From: Panulirus ornatus
Taxonomy: Eukaryota > Arthropoda > Malacostraca > Decapoda > Palinuridae
Assembly (NCBI RefSeq): GCF_036320965.1
Contig: NC_092241.1
Location: forward strand, 27,983,297 to 28,047,296
Direction of reading: 5' to 3'
Length of the DNA stretch: 64,000 bases
Both the position numbers and the translations under genes were made by a program. Below the pieces are notes generated by a model. The model was given only the letters and a program-made list of their open reading frames with translations, was not told the origin of the DNA and did not search any database. Positions 47,997 through 62,060 of this stretch are shown here, piece after piece (positions within the stretch are counted from its first letter, which is position 1; each line of letters opens with the position of its first letter).

Positions 47997-50869
47997 ATCT
48001 GCCTGTGAGTGTTCTTACATGTACTTTCGTGTGCATGCGTGCTTCTCTGTACGAGTGGGTGTACGAGCGCATGTAGACAAAATCGCAAGATCAAATATCC
48101 GACCTGGACACGACACACAAATCAAAGAACCTTAGAAGATTAGATACCGTTTTCTTTGTTGGCTGTTCTCTAGTCTCTGGTGATCAAGATGAGACGAACT
48201 GAAGTGACTCGTTTTTTGTTTTTTTTCATTGCTATGTTAAAGTGTTAAATTAGAAAACAGTCGATTCTATGACTTTGCCCGTCATGAGTGACAAACCTTC
48301 CATTAACGTTCATGGGCCATTTGCCAAACACGGCTAGATATCCCTGAAATTAGACACGGGAAATTACCACTATTACCGGGGTTAACTTATCGTTAAGGTA
48401 TATACCTCATCACCTTCGTCAACGCCCAGGTAAAACTCAAGCCAAGCGCCCCTCCCTCCCTGTAACGACCGACCCTGCCTTCGTAATGTCAGTGACTGGA
48501 AACTATAGAGAATCGAATCGCTCATCTCGAGGAACATACCTCGGTCTGACAAGTACACAAGAGGGTAAAATGGATTAGAAATATAGATGGAAAAAAAAAA
48601 AATTAGAAAAAGAAAAAAAATCCTTCTAACCATAGCGGTTAACGCTGAGGGTTGCAGAATATTTGATGAAGGAGCCAGACGTGCATTGCCGGACTTGAAT
48701 GAGTGTCTGGTATTGTAGTCAGCTGAATATCCGGATGACTTAATCCGGCGACGCCCTCCGTTAGTCATCCCTTTAATTCTCTTTCACCGGGTGGAGACAT
48801 GGAGAGATGCGGGGTATATATATATATGCTATTGTATTCCCCTAACACATACGGAAGGGAAAACGAATCTTTTTTTTTTTTTTTTCTAAATGCCATGATA
48901 TATTTCTCTTTACCTTCAGACTATGAGATTTTTTCACTCGATTTTTTTTTCTCTCAAACATGATGCTACTTTTAAGGTGACTATGTCTGCTGTAGACACA
49001 GACTTACATAGACACAGAGGTCAATATACAGTCTATTTTGTGTTTATGACCAGTCAAGGAACGTTCCTTTTTTTACCTTCTAAAGTGTCCCGTCTATAAA
49101 GTGTCTCGTCTATATCAACACTCATATCTTTTATGTAAAGAATTCAAAATAGTATGATGAAATATATCACCTATTATCTACACTCTATTACCTTGACACG
49201 GACAAGAAAAGAGATCTTTAACTTCAGTATAATATCTATAATCTTCCTCGACACAGTTTCTAAACTACATTCACTGTTATGGCTTTCCATATTCTTTTTT
49301 GATTTCATGAATATGAAAGTCTTGCTTTAAGACTTTTTTTTTGTAAGCCATATAATCGATTTACTTATTGAAACACCAACGCAATCTTCATGCCTTGAGT
49401 ATCAAGGACAAGCAAGCAATTTGACGAACGAGGTTCCCAAGCTCTTACCTTATCACCGCGGATGCAGTGTATTCGAAACATTTACAGCTCTCCCAAGCAC
49501 CACACTTCCAGGATCCTTACTCACCCCTGATCAGGTTACACTCCCCTACGTTGCCACCCGCTCTCCCAGCTAAGTACCTCCCTCCGTATAAGAATTGATC
49601 TGAAAGTCATCGGGACCACCGCTGACTTTCAACTTTCGTGCCCCGCCTCATCCTCTGATTGATGGCAAGCGATCGATGCTCTACTCCGGTAAGAAGTGCA
49701 ACGTGTTCCTGGTAGATAGCCAAGCTGTGTTTCCCCAGCTGGTGGGGAGTTAAGGTACTGGGAAGGAGGAGGACGTGAGGGGGATGGGAGCGGAGACTGG
49801 AGGTTAGTGTGGTAACCTGAGGGAAGTGGAAAGGAGGAATGGGATTGATTGATGGATCTGCGAAGGCCAAGAAACCCGTCAGTGAAGGGGAGGTAACAAT
49901 TGCATGTAGCTATCAGGGTAACTGTTGTCTTGTAACGCAAGAAGCAAAGGCCTACGGAAGACGAGAGAGCCAATAGAGGATTAAGTAAAAGCCTGGTGAG
50001 AGTGATGAGAGATCAGATATATTCAAGTGAAGTTCAAGACAGATTCAAAAGAATAGGAGTCGGGAATGAGTGATGGTCATCTGAGTACAATCAGCAAAGC
50101 GAGTGAGCCTGCTTCTTCCTTCAAGGAGACAGACGCTCCTACCTTGCATATTTTCGGGTCACTTCTTGGCAAGGTGTGGCACCTACTACTCCTATGCAAG
50201 TGACACGGCGGAAGCAATGGTAGGAGGTAATGGGAGTTCTTGAGTCCTAATTAGTGGGATTTCACCCTAACTAGTTGATCCTGCGGTGATGAAGGCACCA
50301 AGTAACCCCTTACTATTCAACTCTTATGAAAAGTTTCCTTGAGAAAGACAGACAACAGGAGGCCTGTACTGGAACCGTATACAGACAAGATACCAAAGAA
50401 TACGTAAGAACAGATGAGAAATGAATGACCCTTATAGATACATAGTGGCAAAATGCCTTCGAAGAGCCTTACAAATACTGAGACAAAGTCAGCAACATCT
50501 TGGATAATACCTGCTTTAGGTGTACTGAAAAAGCAATCATATGACTACGACTATTTCCACTGAAATATGGAGTGAAGCAGGTATATCATCATGGAAATGA
50601 GAGTCGACAGGACACTCAGATATACTTGATATTGTAATTTCCACTGTTAATTTGTACGACGCACCAGGATCCAGGTGAGCTGTCTCTTGCGAATGTAACA
50701 AGCTAAGATTCACTTGTGAAAATGAAGTGTTTATATTTGATACAAGTGACGCTTGGTTGTCCTGGTGGGCGGTGGTTGCGAGCTCAGACAATGTTTATAT
50801 CCAGCATGGAATCTTAATGTTCGGCTCTGGTGGCAAACCAACCGGACTGAGTTCAGTAGCCGTGGCAGC
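47995..50869. other. Long spacer, nothing recognised
   Basis: Mixed composition; frames up to 128 codons (48382-48768 minus) without motifs. T-rich and A-rich runs near 48590 and 48870. No gene can be supported. Confidence 0.5.
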
Positions 50870-51215
50870 AGAATGGGCGTACCCCACGGGGAACCTGATC
50901 ATCGTCCACGCCTCCTACAGGGAAGTCGCTCACTAGCCCTGCCGTGGGCGTCTCCCACAGGGATCTTCATCACCGGCCTGGCAATGGGCGCTTCCCACAG
51001 GCAAGTCACACACCGTCCGCCTCCCACAGGGATACTGATCACCAGCCCTTCGGTGGGCGCCTCCCCGCAGGGGAACTCGTACACGAGCCCCACGGTGGGC
51101 GTCTCCCACGGGGAAGCTAATCACTCAGCCCTTCAATGGGCGCCTCCCACGGGGGGAACCCGCACACGAGCTCTACGGTAGGCGTCTCCCACAGGGAGGT
51201 TGATCACCAGCAGTG
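50870..51215. repeat. GC-rich ~40-bp minisatellite, about 9 units
   Basis: Units of 30-42 bp share GGTGGGCGTCTCCCACAGGG and GATCACCAGCCCT. GGGCG-type blocks occur near 50875, 50946, 50986, 51055, 51097, 51138 and 51180, with GTCCACGCC/GTCCGCC variants between. Each unit has a GTGGG/CCCAC inverted pair. Frames of 60-140 codons across it on both strands are repeat-driven. Confidence 0.85.
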
Positions 51216-51309
51216 TGGCTGGATCCTGCCACAGGGTAGCTAGTCATCCACCATACCACAGGCGCCTGGCGGAGAGACAAGCTGCTCACCGGCCACTTGG
51301 TGGTGGGGA

Positions 51310-51312
<3 letters not shown>

Positions 51313-51349
<37 letters not shown>
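51313..51349. repeat. (TG)n microsatellite
   Basis: Perfect TG run of about 37 bp. Confidence 0.97.
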
Positions 51350-51350
<1 letters not shown>

Positions 51351-51545
51351 GGATGAGCCGCTCCTCAGCAGTGTGGCTGCTCACTAGATAGGAATGTTAA
51401 CTCACCTTATCAGTCGTTCACCGTCCATTCATATAAACAGGTTAGGCTGCTCCTCATTCTCGGTCAGCAGCACACAGACCCCGCACAATGGCTGGCAACA
51501 CTTGATGATATTCAAGATTACAACGTCACAATGCCTTTACGTCTA

Positions 51546-51555
51546 AACACACACA

Positions 51556-51596
<41 letters not shown>
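51546..51596. repeat. (CA)n microsatellite
   Basis: CA run of about 50 bp with one ATA interruption, abutting a tRNA-derived SINE. Confidence 0.96.
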
Positions 51597-51598
<2 letters not shown>

Positions 51599-51740
51599 GC
51601 TTCCGTTGTGAAGTGGTTAGCGACACTGACCATGATTCATGCACGGCCCCCGTCTGCGTTCGAATCCTGGGCACAGTAGTCGGTCCATATCTAAACTCAG
51701 TTGATCATCCTCTCACTGGGTCTGGGTACCTGACGTAAAA
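51597..51740 (+). mobile_element. tRNA-derived SINE
   Basis: GTGAAGTGGTTAGCGAC resembles a polymerase III A box and GCGTTCGAATCCTGG a B box about 50 bp later, as in a tRNA-like head. AGTAGTCGGTCC and GTACCTGACG follow, shared in order with 51946-52105. The acceptor ends do not pair, so this is not a functional tRNA gene. Confidence 0.7.
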
Positions 51741-51860
51741 TGGTGTGTGTGTGCGTGTGTGTATGTGTGCACATAACAATAGATAAGTGGTATTTATACA
51801 AGACTGAGAGGCGGGGGCAACACAAACGTAAAACTCTCTCCTTGTAACACACAAATAATA

Positions 51861-51865
<5 letters not shown>

Positions 51866-51916
<51 letters not shown>

Positions 51917-51942
51917 CACACACACACACACAAACACACACC
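51866..51942. repeat. (CA)n microsatellite
   Basis: CA run of about 77 bp with a CG and an AA interruption. The text just before it (51800-51865) resembles 52768-52830. Confidence 0.96.
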
Positions 51943-51945
51943 TAT

Positions 51946-52105
51946 GTATACGACCTCATGGTGTACTGGCTAGCGCTACTGACCACGAGTTAGCACGACT
52001 CGACCGGAGTCAGGCTCACAAGAGTTCGAATCATGGGCGCGGCAGCCGGTCCAAACCCTTAGGGCTTTTCGATAAATGGGCACCTGTCTCATGATGGAAT
52101 GGGAG
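51946..52105 (+). mobile_element. tRNA-derived SINE
   Basis: Head ACCTCATGGTGTACTGGCTA carries an A-box-like element. AGAGTTCGAATCATGGGCGC carries a B box. GGCAGCCGGTCC and GATAAATGGGCACCTG follow. Same family as 51597-51740 and the minus-strand copy at 40950-41100. Confidence 0.72.
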
Positions 52106-52128
52106 TAGGTGAATACACACGTAGCAGT

Positions 52129-52133
<5 letters not shown>

Positions 52134-52212
<79 letters not shown>
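52134..52212. repeat. (TA)n microsatellite at a SINE-like tail
   Basis: Perfect TA run of about 78 bp; here the SINE-like copy joins it with no T-run. Confidence 0.97.
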
Positions 52213-52214
<2 letters not shown>

Positions 52215-52442
52215 TACTGTTCGCCATTTCCCGCGATAGCGAGGTAGCGTTAAGAACAGAGGACTGGGCCTTTGAGGGAATATCCTCACCTGGCCCCCTT
52301 CACCTGGCCTTCCTTCTTTTGGAAAATTAAAAAAAAAAAAAAGAGGGGGGAGGATTTCCAGCCCCCTGCTCCCTTCCCTTTTAGTCGCCTTCTACGACAC
52401 GCAGGGAATACGTGGGAAGTATTCTTTCTCCCCTATCCCCAA
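52213..52442 (-). mobile_element. SINE-like repeat, near-full copy
   Basis: Minus-strand copy with core GTCGTAGAAGGCGACTAAAA, G-rich block, tail hairpin CCTCGC-TATC-GCGGG and the shared AGGCCCAGTCCTCTGTTCTT. The end of the head is replaced by the palindromic element starting at 52443; the terminal poly-A is missing. Confidence 0.87.
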
Positions 52443-52700
52443 GGAGACACAAGAGTGAAATATAACAGTCAGTTGATATACATCGAAGAGACGAAGCTAG
52501 GACGCCATTTGGTAAACATGTTTACCAAATGGCGTCCTAGCTTAGTCTCTTCGATGTATATCAACTGACTGTTATATTTCTCTCTTTTGTCTCCCCTGAT
52601 GATGTGATTATTACACGAAAGTACACTTGGGAACTTTCGTGTTTCATTTTCCCCGTGGACTCATAGGAATATCTTGATCACGCGCAAAATTGTAATCCTT

Positions 52701-52706
<6 letters not shown>
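52443..52706. mobile_element. Foldback element with 152-bp palindrome
   Basis: 52443-52594 is a spacer-free palindrome centred between 52518 and 52519 (GGTAAACATGTTTACC), with three mismatches per 76-bp arm. It continues into GATGATGTGATTATTACACG, then a CACGAAAGT/ACTTTCGTG inverted pair, GTGGACTCATAGGAATA and CTTGATCACGCGCAAAATTG, then (TA)n. Same family as 20986-21116 and 28390-28519. No coding sequence. Confidence 0.9.

Positions 52707-52765
<59 letters not shown>
52707..52765. repeat. (TA)n microsatellite
   Basis: Perfect TA run of about 59 bp. Confidence 0.97.
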
Positions 52766-52767
<2 letters not shown>

Positions 52768-52834
52768 AGGTGAAGAGTCGAGGCAATACGAGTGCGAAAC
52801 TTCCTTCCTATAATACACAAATAGTAATAACACA

Positions 52835-53010
52835 ACAACCAGAGAACATATAATGAAATTCGGGAAAAAGATATGAAAGAAAATGTAACTAAATACGTTT
52901 ATAGTAGAAAAGTGATGGTCGAATGGAATAATCTGAAGAAGAAAGCAGGAAACGCGGACAGCATATATGAGATCATAAAGTTGCATAATAGCAGAGAATT
53001 TTCAAGAAAT
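52835..53010 (+). mobile_element. CR1/Jockey-type LINE, extreme C terminus
   Basis: The frame 52873-53076 reads YVYSRKVMVEWNNLKKKAGN followed by ADSIYEIIKLHN, matching the terminal FxNRVVxxWNxLPxxVVxAxSxxxFKxxLD signature of CR1/Jockey LINEs. The minus-strand fragment at 23550-24055 has the same block. Too short to say more. Confidence 0.6.
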
Positions 53011-53260
53011 GGAGCAGAGATTTCACATGAGCAAACCCCACCTTCTGCACACCACATACTTCACCCACACATGTAAGACGTGATTCCATGAATTCCTTCC
53101 ACTCTCGCCCACTCCCCATGTTTCATTTACTTTCACCTTATGCAATTCTTCACTCAATATATTTTCTTACATTTGCATACAAGTCTCTTCTCCAACCTCA
53201 CTCACTTTCACATCTTTCCACCCATGTTAGCATCTCGTTTCCTAAAGCCAACATTATATA

Positions 53261-53475
53261 TTTTTTCATACATATTCGCCATTTCCAGCGTTAGCGAGGT
53301 AGCGTTAAGAACAGAACTGAGCCTTAGAGTGAATATCCTCACTTGGCCCCCTTCTCTGTTCCTTTCTTTGGAAAAGTGAAAACGGAAGGGGAGGATTTCT
53401 AGCTCCCCGCTCCCTCCCCTTTTAGGTGCCTTCTACTACACGCATGGAATACGCGGGAAGTATTCTTTCTCACCT
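53261..53475 (-). mobile_element. SINE-like repeat, diverged copy
   Basis: Minus-strand copy with head, core (mutated to GTAGTAGAAGGCACCTAAAA), G-rich block, AAGGAACAGAG and tail CTCGCTAACGCTGG. The internal T-run is lost, and the hairpin carries one mismatch. Confidence 0.8.
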
Positions 53476-53499
53476 ATATATATATATATATATATATAT

Positions 53500-55525
<2,026 letters not shown>

Positions 55526-55616
<91 letters not shown>

Positions 55617-55647
55617 AAGAAGAAGAAGAAGAAGAAGAAGAAGAAGG
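55526..55647. repeat. Compound (GA)n-(GAA)n microsatellite
   Basis: About 86 bp of GA with two GACAGA interruptions, then about 35 bp of GAA. Confidence 0.96.
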
Positions 55648-57311
55648 ATGAACCATCCCAGACATAACAACAGCACTTCATAGTAGGTTTGGCTTTGGTT
55701 TCTCTCGCTGCGAGGATGTGTAATCCTGGAAATGTTGAGCCGTGGTAAGACCCCCCGACAAGCTTAATTTCAGCTTGTTGTCCTCGCCTCAAGAAAATAT
55801 GACGGTTCTTATCTAAGATGAGCAGTGAGGATCCACCCACTCAAACTAGGATGTCTTCTGTTCTCGTTGCCTTGAAATTTATTCTTGTGAGTAATTTCCT
55901 CTCATCACCAACAGTGTTAAACTACCCTGAAGGTAAATGCGATGTGTTTTAGTGAGAAGCACGTCAGGAATATTACGGATATAACAACGACTAAAGATTA
56001 TATTTTCTTTGGATTCCTTTAGATGTCGGGATCAAAACCCATGATAGCACTAATGAGTTAACCAACTTTCTGCCTCGAGAAGTAGAGTTCACTGTAATTT
56101 TGGTCTTCTTTAATGTTATTTTGAATTAATCGTTCCAAAAGCAACTTAAATCATATGCTTTACACAAAGAGGAATTGACGCAAGTTGATCTTCTAATGAT
56201 TAAAGGATCCTCTACAAAAGAATATCTTCAATAAGGCCTCATCAAGAGTATAAGTAAATACCAAAATGTGCTGGACTAACCCTGGATAGGCTATAAACAC
56301 GTGCAAAGATTTACGTAATGTATATATTTCAAAGAGGAAGTATAAGATTTCCCATAACTATCATCGTCACATCCTACAATGATGCGTACTTGACGTCTCT
56401 ACATAGAATCAGTGAATCCAGACATGATAATTATTTCATCCATACTACTTGAGAAGTGTCTTGACTCTGTCCTCAGCATCAGGGTAGTCATCATGCAGAC
56501 TTCAGTGACCGTGATCAAAGATCCTGGACCTTTGGTGCACTCTGTATCCGCTTTTGAGGCCACCTCATATACAATGGATTGGAGTACACAGTTCATCCGC
56601 CATGCTTTGCAGCAACTTGAAAATGTATAAACGAAAAAATGAAGCTTCTTTTTATAGCCTTTCTACATAATTTCAGGTATATGAGACGCGGATAGAAGCA
56701 CGTGTTTCCTCTTCAAGCATTACATACTTAGCTTTGCCTCAAAACCATTATACAGCAGGGAAGTAACATTTGGTACATGAAGGCAAGGCATTAGCTTGGC
56801 ACTCTACACCGTATGGTATGGATACGTGCACATGATTAAACTTCATTCAACTCGAATTTAATCAACGCCGAATGGGGGAAAAAAGAGGATACATAGCTAG
56901 AAGAAAATCTACATATGTAATCAAGTAATAAAGATGCAATTTGACGTATATACCAGCAAACTCTGAGGTCCAGCAATATATAAAGGTAAAGGTAATTTCA
57001 CTCCGGGTTCACGTTATGCTGAACACAACAGGTACAGGTCAGACACAAGCCGCTTCAGCCTCACAAGCCTGGGAAAACTTCATATATCATAATCAATGTA
57101 AATTATTCTGCACACTCTGCCATCCCAGATTTGCTGAGAACAACACCACACACACGATTAGAATCCTGATTAAGAGATATGCTTCGGTATGAAGTAATGC
57201 TCCATTTAATGTTTTGATTTACATGTGATAAGAAAGTGTTGAATATAAAGATCATTATCTATCTTATCAGTGTAATGTGTGGTACTCACTTTTTCTCCAC
57301 AACAACAAAGA

Positions 57312-57316
<5 letters not shown>
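55648..57316. other. Spacer, nothing recognised
   Basis: A+T-rich; frames of 65-83 codons with no motif. Confidence 0.5.

Positions 57317-57390
<74 letters not shown>
57317..57390. repeat. (TG)n microsatellite
   Basis: Perfect TG run of about 74 bp. Confidence 0.97.
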
Positions 57391-57595
57391 GAGTCTATTT
57401 CACGTTCTCGATTGTGATCATGTTTAGGGTTACGATTCTCTCACTTATTCGCTGTAAGCTTAAAAAGTTTTCATGCTTAGGTACGTGCAATACGTACGAT
57501 ATCAACTCAATATGCACTACATCATACAAGTTATTGATAGCGATGATAACAGAGCAACAATAGTAATAATAATATGCTCTGTGAACACCACCATC

Positions 57596-59240
57596 TTTTC
57601 AGTTACCACCCTTCCATACACTTCACCAGGTATACTCAAAAGACTTACACCTCTGTTCTTCGAAAACACCTTTTCGTTCTTTGCCCCTTCCCCTTTTATG
57701 AGAACACCATAGATGATTTTGCCAGTCCTCAGTCACGTCAACTTGGACCATACAAACGTCGACCAGCCAATCACCAGCGTTATTACCCCTTTTCTCGAGA
57801 AACAACTGAATTCCACTTACTCCTATTGTATTGTCTTACGTCACCCTAAGCCAGGCTCTCAAGACCTATTCTGTGTTCACCACGACTCTATCACTCCACA
57901 TGCCAAGTCGTCCCAATCCCAATCACTCTACCCGACTCCCTTTTATCTAACACATTCAGCAGTCCTTGAAAATACCAACTCCGTTTCTTCTTCACATTTT
58001 CTTTGCTTGTTACCGCTTACCCATCTATTCTCTGCACTGTCTCCTTCATCTCTTCTCTTGTTCTCCTCACCCAAATCAAAGCATTTTCTTACTCGCCCTG
58101 ATGTTCACCAATGTTTCTTCACCTCATCTCTCATTTGTCCTCTTACTCAGTTCCTGGACTTTTTTTTTTTTGACCTCCTTCTACTTCTCTAGTACTCCTC
58201 CCAGTTGCAAACATTCCTTCTTTTCAGGCACCGTCCATAAACATTCCCCTTTCTAAAACTCTTTCTAATACCTTAACTTTTTAATGCCATCACCCAAGCC
58301 CCCTTTTCTTAATTGAACATCCCGCCTACCTTATACTATAAGCATCACTCTTACATGGATGCACTGGTTCCTTATATTTCTTCCACCCACTCCTTCCCCC
58401 TCCTCCTTCCCCTCATCCACACTCCTGATTTCTCTCAATCTGCTTTGGTAACTTATCACACAGGCCGCAATGCCAAACTCGCTCACTTTCACCACCGCCT
58501 TTGCACATACGTTACTTCCTCTATTCCTATGCCCACCACAAACTTTTACACTTGCCTCCAACAAGAAATGATTAGAAAAAAAGAATTTCACCTTTACAAC
58601 CAAACCCCAGTCTCTCCTTTGCACGCTTGTCGATCAGCACATGTTCCAATAATGCCAATAGTACCCCTTTGACTCCTACTTCCGCTCACTTACTGTAAGT
58701 ATAATTCTTTGTATATTCCCTTTAGAAACTACATTATCCTGATCACCATTCCCCTCATGGTACACATATCCATTCATATTTACTTCGAGGACCTATAATA
58801 TCTCCTAATTATACTCTTAATTGCCATATCATTCACCCTTGCATTCAGGTCCCTTAAAGCGAAATTTCGGTCCCTTTCATCAAAACTGCCGGAGTACTCT
58901 CTCATTTCCCATAGGATAAACTCTTTCATTTTTCACAACTCACTCTTCCTGGTGTATAAGCACAATCACCCACCTCTCATAATCCGACTCCATTCGAACC
59001 CTACAAGCATCTGGAACCCATTTCCTTACTCATCCACTCGTTTCCAAGCCTTTCTTCATCAGAAGCTCCATCCCGTCCTACGCTCTTGTCCTCTCACTAA
59101 CCCTAGATTTTGTTTTAACCCTCTGACACTCTCAAACCATTGCTTCTTCTCTCCCTTCAACTTTCATTCAGAGCTAGAACATCCAGGGTTCTCTCATCCT
59201 CCATAGCTACTATCTTTCTCATCTTCTCATCGTGTTTTAC
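57596..59240 (-). mobile_element. Decayed RTE-like LINE, endonuclease to early RT
   Basis: Minus strand, 5' to 3': MRKIVAMEDERTLDVLALNE near 59200-59225, resembling the N-terminal endonuclease block that the intact copy lacks; RDLNARVND near 58830-58855 (GDLNAKVSN in the intact copy); a 58331-58624 frame with VSEFGIAACVISYQSRL (VSELGKETCVGKYQERL); a 57623-57805 frame with GDWLVDVCM and EDWQNHLWCSHKRGRGK; and NYRGVSLLSIPGEVYGRV at 57600-57655, where it stops. Many frameshifts. Useful because it preserves endonuclease sequence missing at 32505-35248. Confidence 0.78.
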
Positions 59241-59289
59241 AATCCCACACATCCAGACATCCCAGCGTTAGGCTTAAGAGGTCATATTC

Positions 59290-59700
59290 GCGCTTGACTC
59301 CATCTATTCACGCCTTTGGAGAGTCAATATACATGTTGGAAATCAAATGCCTAAGTATTATATGTGGTGTGAGTCGGAATGATTGATGAATGAGTGTCAG
59401 AATGATCCAGTAGTAAGCACTAAATGACTAAGATGGCCCATTAGGATTTGTTGAAATGGTTAGGGCGTACGGAGACGATGAATGAAGAAAGACTGAGAGA
59501 GACTATGTGTGTCAAAAGTGGAGGGAGAAAGGATGATAGGCATGACCGAGATAGGCGAGCGGCATTCACTGGGTAGAATGAATTAGATCAATATGGTATG
59601 AAGAGAAGGAGGGGCTGGAATGTATGCAAGTGAGGCCATTTCTCATCTGTTCCGGATGCTACCTCGCGAAGGCGGGCAAGGCAGTTAGGTATAAAGGGTT
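59290..59700 (+). mobile_element. Decayed RTE-like LINE, 3' end with tail hairpin
   Basis: The plus strand reads MLEIKCLSIICGVSR (VLEMRCLRTMCGVRW in the intact copy) at about 59334-59378, then a diverged C terminus, then CTGTTCCGGATGCTACCTCG and CGAAGGCGGGCAAGGCAGTT, the terminal tail. The tail hairpin CCTCGC-GAAG-GCGGG (59662-59676) keeps its stem although the surroundings have diverged. It ends at an (ATT)n tract. Confidence 0.78.
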
Positions 59701-59812
59701 GTTATCATTATTGTCATTATCATTATCATTATTACCATTATCATCCTTATCATTATTATCATCGTCATCATCATCATCGTCATTATTTTCATTATCATTA
59801 CAATACGAAATC
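59701..59812. repeat. Imperfect (ATT)n/(ATC)n microsatellite
   Basis: CATTATCATTATC-type units over about 110 bp, starting right at the 3' tail of the LINE. Confidence 0.9.
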
Positions 59813-60439
59813 ATACAATAATGATCATAATGATTACAATAAAAATCATAATAGTAATGATAACGATAATAATGATATCAGTGATAATAATGGTAACAAA
59901 TTTAATGATAAACTAACGATCTACTGAATTAGTGGCTGATAATTGTTGAAGATACTGTATCAAATATAATGTATACATATATATAAACATTGTGATCATA
60001 AAAAGCAATTTATCCTATACACTAAGGTAGAGATAAAAATATAATCCATTGATTGTTATCATATTCAAAATAGCTTGGATGGGGGGGGGGGGGTATCCTT
60101 GTGGCAGTCCTTCTTAGGATAAAGAAATACAGAGAAACACAAAGACAGCAACAGGATACTCGGCCTATTCGATGTTCTTTGAGATAGTGGATCAGACCAG
60201 AGACGTAAGAGATAAGTGTGGTACGAGCAGAAACGCAACAATATGACTGGAGGAGAAAAACTCGACACATTCGGTGTGATTAATGAGGCACAAATAATGT
60301 GAATCTTGAACTCGAACAGAAGTATTTGTCAACTTCTCTTGCTGGCAAACAATTACACATGGTAACAATCTTGTTGGAGTATAAAGTTCTTTGCCTCACT
60401 CTAAGATATTTGCCCATTGCTGCCAGGGAATTTAGACAA
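59813..60439. other. A+T-rich spacer with a poly(G) run
   Basis: AATGAT-type degenerate repeat to about 59920, then A+T-rich text. A 13-14 bp G-run lies at 60080-60093. No gene. Confidence 0.5.
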
Positions 60440-60760
60440 TTCTAGCATTTAATAGCTTCATAGATCTAAAACATCCAAGCCTTCGATAGATCTGAATACT
60501 TCTATTGAATCATCTGAATCATCTCTTAACTTTTCGCCCCTTTTAAGCTAAAACATTTTAGGCGTTCAGCCAGCTCTTATAAGATTTGGCTTCCTAATCC
60601 GAGATCATCTTGGGGGCTTGCCGCTGTTCTCTCTCCGTTCTGCCTATGCCTATCTTCCTGAAGTGAGCAAAAGTAAACACAACAATCAAGGTGAGGACAT
60701 ACCAGTAAACTGCAGAAAAGGGTGGATTACATTCGTAATCAAATGAGAATGCTTTACCCA
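60440..60760 (-). mobile_element. Decayed CR1/Jockey-type LINE fragment
   Basis: One minus frame, with stops, reads FTFAHFRKIGIGRTEREQRQ, APKMISD, then SYKSWLNA, NVLA and KGRKVKR. This fits the F..PHFRKDI..LE..QR.A.KMI / SYEERL..L / RR.RGD order of CR1/Jockey C termini. The call rests on motif order only. Confidence 0.4.
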
Positions 60761-61429
60761 CGAGTCTCAGGTGGCAATAGGTGAAGAGGGTGAGGTCTAA
60801 GTGATGAGTGGACGGAGTCGGGAGGATCAAGTGTGGCGAGTCCTCTTAATTAGGTGATGTAAGAGGGGGTCGCGAGTAATCAGTCATACGTCTTTCCCTA
60901 CAACTTTACTGAAAGTCGTATAAATCTTTTAGGTCCAGGTGCAGCTAGTCCAGTGTCTTGAGTCGATGAGGAATGTGAAGATGACAGCTGGAAGCCTTAA
61001 CTTCATTAAAGCTTAGGTTCTTGTCCAAAAGGCCACGGAGAAGCTTGGTGGATTAAACAGCTTGGAGTGGGCTGGAACCTAGTGAGACAGTAGGAGGTGG
61101 GACAAGACTAGAAGCAAAGGTGACGTGCATGACCCCGGTCTTTGTCTGGATGGTGGTGACGTGTATGTGTGTGTGTGTGTGTATATGTGTGTCATTTGAT
61201 ATTCCCATAAATATCTCTTTATATACGAGTGTTCATAACCTCTGTATACGAGCGTCTCGAGGCAGGGTGTGTATCCCGAGCGAGCAGCATGGCGCAACTC
61301 AGAAATATTACCCTTACATCCATCAGGCAGACAGTCACCTGCTCCGCCCAGCCCCGGTCAAGCCGCCTCCCACCCCTGCTTTTACGGCGATAAGCGTGTT
61401 ACGTCACAACACACCGGTGGGGGTGATAA
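60761..61429. other. Spacer, nothing recognised
   Basis: No supported gene; contains a short TG run near 61165. Confidence 0.5.
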
Positions 61430-62060
61430 GATAATGGTGGGACGATAGATGGGTTAGAGTAAGGAAGGATACGGGAATATGTTGCAGAAATGGTGATGGT
61501 GGAGAAGATGGTGATAGTGATGGTGATCCTGGAGAGATGGTCAGTGGATCTTTATCCGTGATGGGGAGCTTGTGATGATAATGATGTAAATGGTGAAAAT
61601 AATGGTTTCGTTTTCAGTCCGTGACTTGGTTCGGCAACGGTGATAATGGTAGAGATGGTGCTGTGATGACAAGCCGACGATATATCTTTGGTTGATTATA
61701 ATAATGATGAGATGACTGATCACTGTGAGTAATGGTATGATCATAGCTACGGCGAATTAATGACAGTTGTAAATTTGATGTTGAGGGTGATGATGAAGAT
61801 AATGATGATGGTAATGATGGGTATGATGTTAGTAAGGCTGATCAAGACAATGAGGGTAGAGGGAGAAGCTCAGCAACAACCTTAGCATCATAACTTGTGT
61901 GGTGACGGTGGCTAGGACAGCTACACTGATGATACAGTAAATAATTCAGGTAATAATGATCACAGTGACAGATTAACCGATAACGATGAAGATAACATCC
62001 TAGTTGGTAATGGCGTAGATGACAGACTTTATCATGATGATGATTGTTAGTTTTACATCC
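61430..62060. repeat. Degenerate (GAT)n/(GGTGAT)n simple-repeat tract
   Basis: Imperfect GATGGTGAT, GATAATGAT and GGTGATGAT units over about 600 bp. Frames across it are low-complexity. Confidence 0.65.

Noticed and set aside
57713..58192. 159-codon plus-strand frame as a gene
   Set aside because: Antisense to the decayed minus-strand LINE.
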